A stretch of DNA of 64,000 nucleotides from Kitasatospora herbaricolor (lineage in GTDB: Bacteria; Actinomycetota; Actinomycetes; Streptomycetales; Streptomycetaceae): contig NZ_JAUSVA010000002.1 of NCBI RefSeq assembly GCF_030813695.1, positions 1,488,001-1,552,000 of the forward strand, given 5' to 3'. Both the position numbers and the translations under genes were made by a program. Below are positions 25,796 to 32,410 of this stretch, piece by piece (within the stretch, counting starts at the first letter, position 1; each line of letters begins with the position of its first letter). The notes beneath the pieces are model-generated. The model searched no databases. It was not told where the DNA came from and was given only the letters and a program-made list of their open reading frames with translations.

Positions 25796-26248
25796 ATGAC
25801 GTTCACCCCCTGGTGGTCGCGTGTGATGTCGTTCCTGGTCGACTACTTACTGGTGAGCATCCCGTCCGGTGCGGCGCGCCTGGTCGACCCGCACGGCACC
25901 GCCCTGGAGATCGGGCTCGGCGTGGTCACCTTCGCCCTCCTGGTCTACAACCGCTGGTACCTCGGGGGCCGCGGGCAGAGCTGGGGGAAGAAGCTGCTCG
26001 ACACCCATCTGCACAAGGAGGCCGGCGGCCGGCCGATCGGCACCTGGATGTCCTTCGTCCGGGACGTCTGCCACCTGCTCGACGCACTGCCCTGCTTCCT
26101 GGGCTTCCTCTGGCCGTTGTGGGACGGCCGGCGGCAGACCTTCGCCGACAAGATCGTGAAGACGGTGGTGACCCCGGCCGAGACCCCGCTGCCGGAGCCA
26201 CTGGCCCCGAACTGGCAGGCTCCCGGACGGCCGGAGGGAGCCGCATGA
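25796..26248 (+). CDS. RDD-family membrane protein
   Basis: 150 residues. Typical RDD features: a first helix with Arg and Asp at its entry (WWSRVMSFLVDYLLVSIPSG), a second helix (IGLGVVTFALLVYNRWYL), the conserved GRGQSWGKKLLDTHL segment and a third helix containing RDVCHLLDALPCFLGFLWPLW, ending with RRQTFADKIVKTVV. RDD proteins are small membrane proteins, some acting as Na+/H+ antiporters, most unknown. It overlaps the next gene by 4 bp (ATGA), so the two are co-translated. Confidence 0.85.
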   Translation: MTFTPWWSRVMSFLVDYLLVSIPSGAARLVDPHGTALEIGLGVVTFALLVYNRWYLGGRGQSWGKKLLDTHLHKEAGGRPIGTWMSFVRDVCHLLDALPCFLGFLWPLWDGRRQTFADKIVKTVVTPAETPLPEPLAPNWQAPGRPEGAA

Positions 26249-26562
26249 CCGCCCGCCGGACCACCGTGGTCAACCTCAAGGGCCACCTGGACGACCCGGA
26301 CTACGCGGACGTCGTCTACGTCGGCCGCCCGATGCACCGCGGCGGCTGGCACCTCGCGGGCTCGCCGTTCTCCTGCCCGTTCCGGCCCGGCCGGGACGGC
26401 ACCCGGCAGGAGGTGGTCGACCGGTACCGGGCCTGGCTGCTGGAGCGCCCGGAGCTGCTGGCCCGGCTCCCGGAGCTGCGCGGGCACCGGCTCGGCTGCT
26501 GGTGCGTGCCGGAGCTGTGCCACGCCCAGGTGCTGGCCGAGCTGGCGGACGCGGGGCCCTGA
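26245..26562 (+). CDS. DUF4326 domain protein
   Basis: 105 residues. It matches the DUF4326 pattern: VVYVGRPMHRGGWHLAGSPF, EVVDRYRAWLLERPELLARL and a Cys-rich end RGHRLGCWCVPELCHAQVL. Cys and His of GCWC...CH suggest a metal site. The function of this family, often found in phages and actinobacteria, is unknown. Start ATG overlaps the RDD stop. Confidence 0.85.
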   Translation: MTARRTTVVNLKGHLDDPDYADVVYVGRPMHRGGWHLAGSPFSCPFRPGRDGTRQEVVDRYRAWLLERPELLARLPELRGHRLGCWCVPELCHAQVLAELADAGP

Positions 26563-26764
26563 CGGCCCGGCCCGGCGCCGCCACCGGTACCTGCCGGCCC
26601 CCGGGACGCGCGGCGGTACCTGACGGACCGTGCGCCGGGATCGCGCGGGGCCGGGGCGCGGCGGGCCCGGTGGCGGTGCCGGGGCGCACGACGTTCGGGA
26701 CGGGCGCCGGGCCGGGGCGGGCCCGGCGGGCCCGCGGTGCGGGGCGGCAGGGCAGGATGGCCGT

Positions 26765-27406
26765 GTGCAGGTACGCCCCATCTCGCCCGAGCGGCTGGCC
26801 GAACTCCTCGCCGACCGCATCACCGACCTCGCCGCGGCCCTGCCCGAGGGCGGCCGGCTGCGCGTCGCCCTCGACGGCGCGCCCGCGGCCCGGCCGGGCG
26901 CGCTCGCGGACGCCCTGGCCGAGCCGCTGCGGCTGCGCGGCCGCCCCACCCTGCGGGTGTCCGCCGCCGACTTCCTGCGGCCGGCCTCGATCCGGCTGGA
27001 GTACGGCAAGCAGGACCCGGACGCCTACCACGACCTGCGGCTCGACGAGGGCACCCTGCTGCGCGAGCTGCTCGACCCGCTGGAGCCCGGCGGCAGCGGC
27101 CTGGTGCTGCCGACCTTCTGGGACGCGGCCGCCGACCGGGCCACCCGGGCCGGGTACACCCGGCTGCCGCCCGGCGGGGTGCTGCTGCTCGACGGTGAGC
27201 TGCTGCTCGGCCGCTGGCTCCCCTTCGACCTGACCGTCCATCTGGCGCTGACCCCGGCCGCGCTGGCCCGCCGGACGCCGCCGGAGGAGCACTGGACGCT
27301 GCCCGCCTTCGCCCGCTACGAGGCCGAGACCGGGCCCGCGGACGCCGCCGACCTCACCGTCCGGGTCGACGACCCCCGCCACCCCGCGCTGGTCGAGCGG
27401 CCGTGA
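26765..27406 (+). CDS. Uridine-kinase-like protein lacking a P-loop
   Basis: 213 residues from GTG 26765. The fold follows P-loop nucleoside kinases (RVALDGAPAARPGALADALA, LRVSAADFLRPASIRLEYG, DPDAYHDLRLDEGTLLRELL, GVLLLDGELLLGRWLPFDL), but where GxxxxGK(S/T) should stand the sequence has DGAPAARPGALA, with no Lys. Similar P-loop-less proteins are found in other actinobacteria, so this is probably family-wide and not a local mutation. The protein may be a non-catalytic relative. The last 53 bp overlap the 3' end of the convergent Nei gene. Confidence 0.7.
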   Translation: MQVRPISPERLAELLADRITDLAAALPEGGRLRVALDGAPAARPGALADALAEPLRLRGRPTLRVSAADFLRPASIRLEYGKQDPDAYHDLRLDEGTLLRELLDPLEPGGSGLVLPTFWDAAADRATRAGYTRLPPGGVLLLDGELLLGRWLPFDLTVHLALTPAALARRTPPEEHWTLPAFARYEAETGPADAADLTVRVDDPRHPALVERP

Positions 27407-28217
27407 TCGGACGCGGTGTGCCCTGCGGGGCCGGACCGCGCTGGCAGTACGGGCACCAGTAGGCGACCCGGTCCTGCGGCGGGGTGCCCACCCGGGCGGT
27501 CAGCACGGCGGTGCCGCAGCGCGGGCAGGGGCGCCCGGCCCGGCCGTACACCCAGTGCTGGTGGCCCGGCCGGGTGTCGCCGGTGGTGACATGGCCGGGG
27601 CGCAGCTTGTTGGCCTCCAGCAGCTGCCGGGCCCGGTCCACCAGGCGTTCGGGGGCGGGGAGTTCACCGACCGGGGTCCAGGGGGTGCGGCCGGCCAGGA
27701 AGCAGAGTTCGGCCGCGTACACGTTGCCGATGCCCGCCAGGTTGCGCTGGTCCAGCAGCGCCTCGGCGAGCGGCCGCTCCGGCACGGCGCCGAGCCGGCG
27801 GACGGCCTCGGCCGGGTCCCAGCCTGGACCGAGCAGGTCGGGGCCGAGATGGCCGACGGCCCGCTGCTCGTCGGCGGTGCGCAACAGCTCGACCACCGGC
27901 AGGCGGTAGCCGACGGCGGTGGCGCGTGCGGTGCCGAGGACGGCCCTGATCTGCCAGGCCGGGCCGCCGGACCAGCGTTCGCCGGGCCGGTGGACGGCCC
28001 AGCGCCCGTCCATCCGCAGATGGGTGTGCAGGGTGAGGCCGCCCTCCAGCCGGGTGAGCAGGTGCTTGCCGCGCGGGGTGACGTCCAGCACGGTGCGGCC
28101 GGTGAGGTCGGCGGTGGCGTGCGCCGGCACCCGCAGGTCGGCGACGGTCAGGACCTGACCGGCCAGCGCCGTGTGCAGGTCCGCCGCGGTGCGGTAGACG
28201 GAGTCCCCTTCTGGCAT
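27354..28217 (-). CDS. Fpg/Nei-family DNA glycosylase (endonuclease VIII type)
   Basis: 287 residues. Starts MPEGDSVYRTAADL: Pro2 is the catalytic Schiff-base amine and Glu3 the proton donor, with Gly-Asp-Ser favouring the Nei2-like branch. The H2TH region is ALLDQRNLAGIGNVYAAE (about 155), and the zinc finger is CPRCGTAVLTARVG then CPYCQRG (about 230-265). It removes oxidised bases and nicks DNA by beta/delta elimination. The C-terminal 20 residues are Gly/Arg-rich and overlap the convergent kinase-like gene. Confidence 0.92.
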   Translation of the reverse strand: MPEGDSVYRTAADLHTALAGQVLTVADLRVPAHATADLTGRTVLDVTPRGKHLLTRLEGGLTLHTHLRMDGRWAVHRPGERWSGGPAWQIRAVLGTARATAVGYRLPVVELLRTADEQRAVGHLGPDLLGPGWDPAEAVRRLGAVPERPLAEALLDQRNLAGIGNVYAAELCFLAGRTPWTPVGELPAPERLVDRARQLLEANKLRPGHVTTGDTRPGHQHWVYGRAGRPCPRCGTAVLTARVGTPPQDRVAYWCPYCQRGPAPQGTPRPITAARPARGGGGRRPGR

Positions 28218-28325
28218 GGCTCCATCCTGGCCCCTCGGCGGTCGGGTGTCAGGCCCCGGCCCAGGGCCGCCCGGGCCGGGGAGCGGGGCTCGGGTCCGGC
28301 CCCGGGCACGGGCCGGGCGCCCGGG

Positions 28326-28787
28326 TCAGGCGCCGCCGGTGTGCTCCTGGCCCTCGCGGAGCACCACGACCGGGCAGGGCGCGTGCTCGGTGAGGTGGCG
28401 GCTGACCGAGCCGAGCAGGGCACCGGAGAACCCGCCGAGGCCGCGGCTGCCGACCACCAGCAGCGCCGCGCCGGCGGCGGTGTCCAGCAGGGCCCGGGCG
28501 GCGTTGCCGGGGATCACCAGTTGGGAGATCTTCACCGGCGGCTCGTCGCCGGCGGCCTCGGTGACGGCCTCCGCGAGGGTCCGGGTGGCCAGCTCCTCCG
28601 GGTCGAATCCGTCCGCGACCGGCACCGAGCCCACCCAGCCGTAGAAGGCCGGGTACTCCCAGGCGCAGAGCGCCTCGACCGTGCCGCCGGTGACCCGGGC
28701 CTGCTCGACCGCCCAGCGCAGCGCGCTGCGCGACGCCGCCGAACCGTCCACGCCGACCACGATCCTGCCGCCGGTGCCGTTGCCCAT
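28326..28787 (-). CDS. Universal stress protein (UspA family)
   Basis: 153 residues, one USP domain. ATP-binding elements: VVGVDGSAASRSALRWA (about 10-26) and the Gx2Gx9G(S/T) motif GSRGLGGFSGALLGSVSRHL (about 116-135), so an ATP-binding type. GAGGAGGACGGC precedes the ATG. Upstream is a patch containing CTATATATAG (28820-28829) and, on this strand, GGTTGA followed by GGAGTAT, loosely like SigB-type promoters, which would suit a stress gene. Confidence 0.93.
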   Translation of the reverse strand: MGNGTGGRIVVGVDGSAASRSALRWAVEQARVTGGTVEALCAWEYPAFYGWVGSVPVADGFDPEELATRTLAEAVTEAAGDEPPVKISQLVIPGNAARALLDTAAGAALLVVGSRGLGGFSGALLGSVSRHLTEHAPCPVVVLREGQEHTGGA

Positions 28788-28819
28788 GCCGTCCTCCTCG
28801 CTCGCCTTCGGATACTCCC

Positions 28820-28829
28820 CTATATATAG
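28820..28829. promoter_or_regulatory. AT-only palindrome in the usp/epimerase divergent region
   Basis: CTATATATAG, striking in this GC content, lies 33 bp upstream of the usp ATG between divergent genes. It probably supplies a -10 or a melting region. No further assignment is possible. Confidence 0.4.
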
Positions 28830-28988
28830 ATCAACCGGACATTCCTCCGATTACCGCCACACGGTACGGACCCGCCACCCTGCGGAACCGCCGTCGGGCC
28901 CCGGCCCCTGCCGACCGCTGACGGCCCCCGGCCCTTACGAACCGCTGACGGACGGCCACGGCAACCCCCCGGCACCGCCCGGCCGCCC

Positions 28989-28994
28989 TAGCGT
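28989..28994 (+). promoter_or_regulatory. -10 element of a leaderless epimerase transcript
   Basis: TAGCGT at 28989-28994, 7 nt before the ATG at 29002. The spacing puts the transcript start on the A of the ATG. Confidence 0.45.
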
Positions 28995-29001
28995 CGGCAC
29001 C

Positions 29002-30087
29002 ATGGATGTTCTGCTCACCGGCGGTGCCGGTTTCATCGGGTCGGCCGTCGCCGCCCGGCTGCTCGACGACGGGCACACCGTCCGGGTGCTGGACGCGCTG
29101 CTGCCGGCCGTCCACCCCGGCGGCCCGGCCGCGGCCCGGCTCCCCGACGGCGTGGAGTTCCAGCACGGCGACGTCCGGGACGCGGCAGCCGTGGCCCGCG
29201 CCCTGGACGGCGTGGACGCGGTCTGCCACCAGGCCGCCATGGTCGGGCTCGGCCTGGACTTCGACGACGCGCCCGACTACGCGGGCTGCAACGACCTCGG
29301 CACCGCCGTACTGCTCGCCGGGATGAACCGAGCCGGCGTCCGCGCCTTGGTGCTGGCCGGCTCGATGGTGGTCTACGGCGAGGGCCGCCACCACTGCGCC
29401 GAGCACGGCGAGGTCGCCCCCGGGCCGCGGGTCGCCGCCGAGCTGGACGCCGGGCGGTTCGAACCCCCGTGCCCGGTCTGCGGCGCCGCCCTGTCCCCCG
29501 GCCTGACCGGCGAGGACGCCCCCGCGGACCCCCGCAACGTCTACGCGGCGACCAAACTCGCCCAGGAACACCTCGCCTCGGCCTGGGCCCGGGCCTGCGG
29601 AGGCCGGGTGCTGGCCCTGCGCTACCACAACGTCTACGGGCCGGGGATGCCCCGCGACACCCCGTACGCCGGCGTCGCCTCGCTGTTCCGCTCGGCCCTC
29701 GCCCGCGGCGAGGCCCCGCAGGTGTTCGAGGACGGCGGCCAGCGCCGGGACTTCGTCCACGTCGGGGATGTCGCGGCGGCCAACTCGGCGGCCCTCGACG
29801 CCCTGGCCGACCGCCCGGCCGGCAGCGCCCGGGCGTACAACGTGGGCAGCGGCGAGGTCCGCACCGTCGGCGAGATGGCCGTCGCCCTGGCCCGGGCCTT
29901 CGGCGGACCGGACCCCGTGGTCACCGGCCGCTACCGGCTGGGCGACGTCCGGCACGTCACCGCCGACTCCTCCCGGCTGCGGGCCGAACTGGGCTGGCGG
30001 CCGCGGGTGTCCTTCGCGGACGGGATGGCGGAGTTCGCCGGGGCACCGCTGCGGGGTGACGGCCGGTACTCCGGTGCGACTTCGTGA
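29002..30087 (+). CDS. NAD-dependent sugar-nucleotide epimerase/dehydratase (dTDP-L-rhamnose 4-epimerase-like)
   Basis: 361 residues. An extended short-chain dehydrogenase: NAD motif TGGAGFIGSAVA (residues 6-17), SMVVYGEG, active-site NVYAATKLAQE (Tyr-x3-Lys, about 182) and RYHNVYGPGMP. A Cys-pair insertion (CPVCGAALSPGL, about 157) is shared with dTDP-L-rhamnose 4-epimerases and near relatives and is not found in GalE. The substrate is therefore probably a nucleotide-activated deoxysugar, but related specificities cannot be excluded. No RBS; the -10 element at 28989 implies a leaderless message. Stands alone. Confidence 0.85.
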   Translation: MDVLLTGGAGFIGSAVAARLLDDGHTVRVLDALLPAVHPGGPAAARLPDGVEFQHGDVRDAAAVARALDGVDAVCHQAAMVGLGLDFDDAPDYAGCNDLGTAVLLAGMNRAGVRALVLAGSMVVYGEGRHHCAEHGEVAPGPRVAAELDAGRFEPPCPVCGAALSPGLTGEDAPADPRNVYAATKLAQEHLASAWARACGGRVLALRYHNVYGPGMPRDTPYAGVASLFRSALARGEAPQVFEDGGQRRDFVHVGDVAAANSAALDALADRPAGSARAYNVGSGEVRTVGEMAVALARAFGGPDPVVTGRYRLGDVRHVTADSSRLRAELGWRPRVSFADGMAEFAGAPLRGDGRYSGATS

Positions 30088-30261
30088 TCCGTCCCGGAGA
30101 GACACCGCGGCAGTCGTTGCACCGGCCCGGGCCGGGCGTGGCCGGCCTGTTCGGCCGCCCGCCGGAAGTCCGTCCGTTCGGTACCGGACCAAGGTCCCTC
30201 TGCCGTTCCTCCGCCTCGCGCCTGGCTCGGGGCCTCCGACGGCCCCGCGCCGGTACGCCCG

Positions 30262-30561
30262 TCAGGTGCTCGGCCAGCGTTCACCCACGCGCTTGACGAT
30301 CCGGTCACCGACCTTGAACCGGCTGCAGATCCGCCCGGGCAAGGTGATGGAGACGACCTCGCCGTCGACGGTACGGACGTCCAGCCAGTAGTCGGTCCGC
30401 ATCCCGGTGGTCAGCGTGTGCTGCTCGGAGTAGCGACGGATCACTTCTCCCTCGAAAGCCTGCGCCGTCGCCCGGGAGGCGGAGTCCGAGGACGAAGCGA
30501 TCGCTGTCAGGGCCAGGAGGATCACAACCCCGGCCACGAGCATGAACACCAACACGGGCAC
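30262..30561 (-). CDS. Small membrane-anchored protein with a beta-barrel-like domain
   Basis: 99 residues from GTG 30561 (GAGGGA 6 nt upstream). A single N-terminal helix (PVLVFMLVAGVVILLALTAI) anchors a soluble domain of about 60 residues (TDYWLDVRTVDGEVVSITLP, GDRIVKRVGERWP). The pattern VDVRTxDGxxxxxxLP...KVGDRIxKRxGExWP recurs in actinobacterial DUF7489-like proteins. Function unknown. Convergent with the epimerase gene. Confidence 0.6.
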   Translation of the reverse strand: MPVLVFMLVAGVVILLALTAIASSSDSASRATAQAFEGEVIRRYSEQHTLTTGMRTDYWLDVRTVDGEVVSITLPGRICSRFKVGDRIVKRVGERWPST

Positions 30562-30658
30562 CCCGTTCCCTCGCCCCCGGCCCTCGCCCTGCGAGCGTAG
30601 CGCTGCGGTGGCCCCTCGGACAGGCCTCCGGGGCGGGCGGGGTGGCAGTCTGGGGGCC

Positions 30659-31099
30659 ATGCCGAAGAAGCGATCACGGGCCGCGAGTCCGGCCGCGGCG
30701 GGCCGCGGCCCGGCGGACCAGCGACCCCAGGCCGAGGACGAGCACGAGCACGAGCCGTGGACGAACATGGAACTCCACTCCCCCGTGCAGTACAAGGGGT
30801 TCACCGACGCCGAGGGCGTCCGGTGGGCCCTGGCCCGGGGGCCGCTCGACCCGCGGCGGGCCAAGCGACTGGCCCGCACCGCCGACCTGATGTGGATGGG
30901 CTCGGACATCGGGCACGACTGGGACCGGCACACCTTCGTGCCCGAGTACGTCCCGGCGGCCGAACGGCCCGCCAGGTGGCTGGAGATCAGGAAACGGCTC
31001 GACCTGCGGGACTGGGACCCGCTGGGCGGCCAGGCGTTCCAGGCCTACGAGTTCGTCTCCAGCGGCCGGGTGCTGCTCTACATCGAGGTGCACTGCTGA
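30659..31099 (+). CDS. Conserved hypothetical protein
   Basis: 146 residues, ATG 30659. A charged, disordered N-terminus with a DEHEHEPW stretch is followed by a folded domain (MELHSPVQYKGFTDAEGVRW, LDPRRAKRLARTADLMWMG, WDPLGGQAFQAYEFVSSGRV) ending VLLYIEVHC. No signal or membrane helix. I do not recognise a family. Normal codon use and clear boundaries argue it is a real gene. Confidence 0.6.
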   Translation: MPKKRSRAASPAAAGRGPADQRPQAEDEHEHEPWTNMELHSPVQYKGFTDAEGVRWALARGPLDPRRAKRLARTADLMWMGSDIGHDWDRHTFVPEYVPAAERPARWLEIRKRLDLRDWDPLGGQAFQAYEFVSSGRVLLYIEVHC

Positions 31100-31228
31100 G
31101 CCCGGTGCCACCTGCGACCGGGGACGGGGACCGGGGACCGGGAGGACCCCGGGTCAGGCCCCGAGGCGGTGCAGGGCGTAGGGCTCCCAACCGGGTTGCC
31201 GGCCGTCGGTCCGTGACGGGTCTCCGTC

Positions 31229-31277
31229 TCCTCGGTGCGGTGCGGTGCGGTGCGGAGCCGGTGCGGAGCCGGTGCGG
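31229..31277. repeat. Short GTGCG-type tandem repeats
   Basis: Runs of GGTGC units followed by two to three copies of GGAGCCGGTGC, ahead of the GDSL gene. Confidence 0.5.
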
Positions 31278-31329
31278 CCTCGGCCGACCGGGCCGGTCAG
31301 GGCCCCGGCGGGCGTGCGACGATCGCCGC

Positions 31330-31935
31330 ATGACTCGTGACCTGCGCATCTGCTTCGTCGGGGACTCCCTGGTCGCCGGGGTCGGCGACCCCGTCGGCCT
31401 CGGCTGGGCGGGCCGGCTCGGCGCCCGGGCCTTCGCCGACGGCCTGCCGTCGACGCACTACAACCTCGGGGTCCGCCGCGAGACCTCCGCGGACATCGTC
31501 GGCCGCTGGGAGGACGAGTGCGCCCGGCGGCTGCGGCACGGCACGGACCTGAGGGTCGTTCTCTGCTTCGGCGTCAACGACGCCACCCACGAGAGTGATC
31601 GCCCCCGGGTCGCACCGGAGCGGTCGGCGGCCAACCTGGCCACGATGCTGGACCGGGCGGCGGCCCGGGGCTGGAGGGCCATGGTGGTCTCCCCGCCGCC
31701 GGTGGCCGACCCCGCGCACAGCGCCCGGACCGCGCTGCTCGACGAGGACTTCGCCCGGGTCTGCCGGACGGCGGGCGTCCCGTACGTCTCCGTGCACCGG
31801 GCGCTGAGCGAGAGCGCCGTGTGGATGCGCCAGGTGACCCTCGGCGACGGGGCACACCCGGGCGCCGAGGGCTACGAGGAGTACGCCACCCTCCTCGACC
31901 CGCACTGGCGGGCCTGGCTGGCCGCCTCGGGGTGA
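31330..31935 (+). CDS. SGNH/GDSL hydrolase
   Basis: 201 residues. The four SGNH blocks are clear: FVGDSLVAGVGD (Ser nucleophile, about 11), NLGVRRETSADI (Gly), LCFGVNDATHES (Asn, about 80) and LGDGAHPGAEGYEEYA (Asp/His, about 176). A cytoplasmic serine hydrolase for esters or acyl groups; no signal peptide. Substrate unknown. It stands alone in front of the helR region. Confidence 0.9.
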   Translation: MTRDLRICFVGDSLVAGVGDPVGLGWAGRLGARAFADGLPSTHYNLGVRRETSADIVGRWEDECARRLRHGTDLRVVLCFGVNDATHESDRPRVAPERSAANLATMLDRAAARGWRAMVVSPPPVADPAHSARTALLDEDFARVCRTAGVPYVSVHRALSESAVWMRQVTLGDGAHPGAEGYEEYATLLDPHWRAWLAASG

Positions 31936-32194
31936 AGGCGGTGCGTCCGGCCGGGCCGAGCGCGGCCGGATCTGACGGCCCGTGGGCCCAGGGTGAGGAA
32001 CTCCCGCTCCGTTGACGGATCCGTGCGTCCGCGGCAGGGCGGTCCGGGGCCAGGTGGGTGCGCCTTGAGGTCGGCTCCGGGCAGGGCAGCGCGCCGCTGA
32101 TCAGCGGGTGGATCGGGGAGGACGTCCGTCTGTTCCGGGCGAGAGGGGAAAAGGAGGTGAACCCACTCCTTTCCACTCTCAATGTATAGCGCAC
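31936..32194 (+). other. Non-coding region upstream of helR
   Basis: No gene. It holds the sequence AAAAGGAGGTGA (32149-32160), which is fully complementary to the 16S rRNA anti-Shine-Dalgarno but has no start codon at a working distance, and it pairs imperfectly with CTCCTTT (32168-32174). TATAGC (32185-32190) is a likely -10. Confidence 0.45.
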
Positions 32195-32218
32195 GGGGGG
32201 CCTTGCGGCAAGGCCCCC
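32195..32218. promoter_or_regulatory. Rifamycin-associated element (RAE)
   Basis: GGGGGCCTTG-CGG-CAAGGCCCCC, a perfect 10-bp inverted repeat with a CGG centre (32196-32218). It matches, as I recall it, the RAE consensus GGGGCTTGCGGCAAGGCCCC described upstream of rifamycin-inactivating genes and helR in actinomycetes. It directly follows the -10 element TATAGC (32185-32190), so it lies at the transcript start. It could also be read as a terminator, but there is no matching gene end close upstream on this strand and the core CTTGCGGCAAG is the RAE hallmark. Confidence 0.75.
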
Positions 32219-32311
32219 TTGGTGCCGCAGAATCGTCCGCCTAGGGCCGGGACCAGGCCGGACAGGGGGACGGGCCGACGCCGTCCGCCCGGTCCCGTCC
32301 CAGGCCTTGTC

Positions 32312-32353
32312 GCTGTTGCTGTCGCTGTTGCTGTTGCTGTTGCTGTTGCTGTG
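32312..32353 (+). repeat. Hexanucleotide repeat GCTGTT in the helR leader
   Basis: Seven tandem 6-bp units, five of them exact GCTGTT, in the 5' region between the RAE and the helR start. Codon-like low-GC sequence of this kind is rare in such a genome and is prone to slippage. Confidence 0.85.
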
Positions 32354-32410
32354 AAACGGTCGTGGCGGCTCCGCCCCAGCTGCCCCGACCACACTGAGAA
32401 TCCTGATCCG

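Noticed and set aside
32195..32218. Reading the RAE hairpin as an intrinsic terminator of the GDSL gene
   Set aside because: It is 260 nt past the GDSL stop codon, lies at a -10 element and carries the CTTGCGGCAAG core; RAE explains it better, though termination cannot be excluded.
32182..32244. 20-codon ORF (MYSARGALRQG...) overlapping the RAE
   Set aside because: Its ATG lies upstream of the inferred transcript start and the AGGAGG before it is about 25 nt away.
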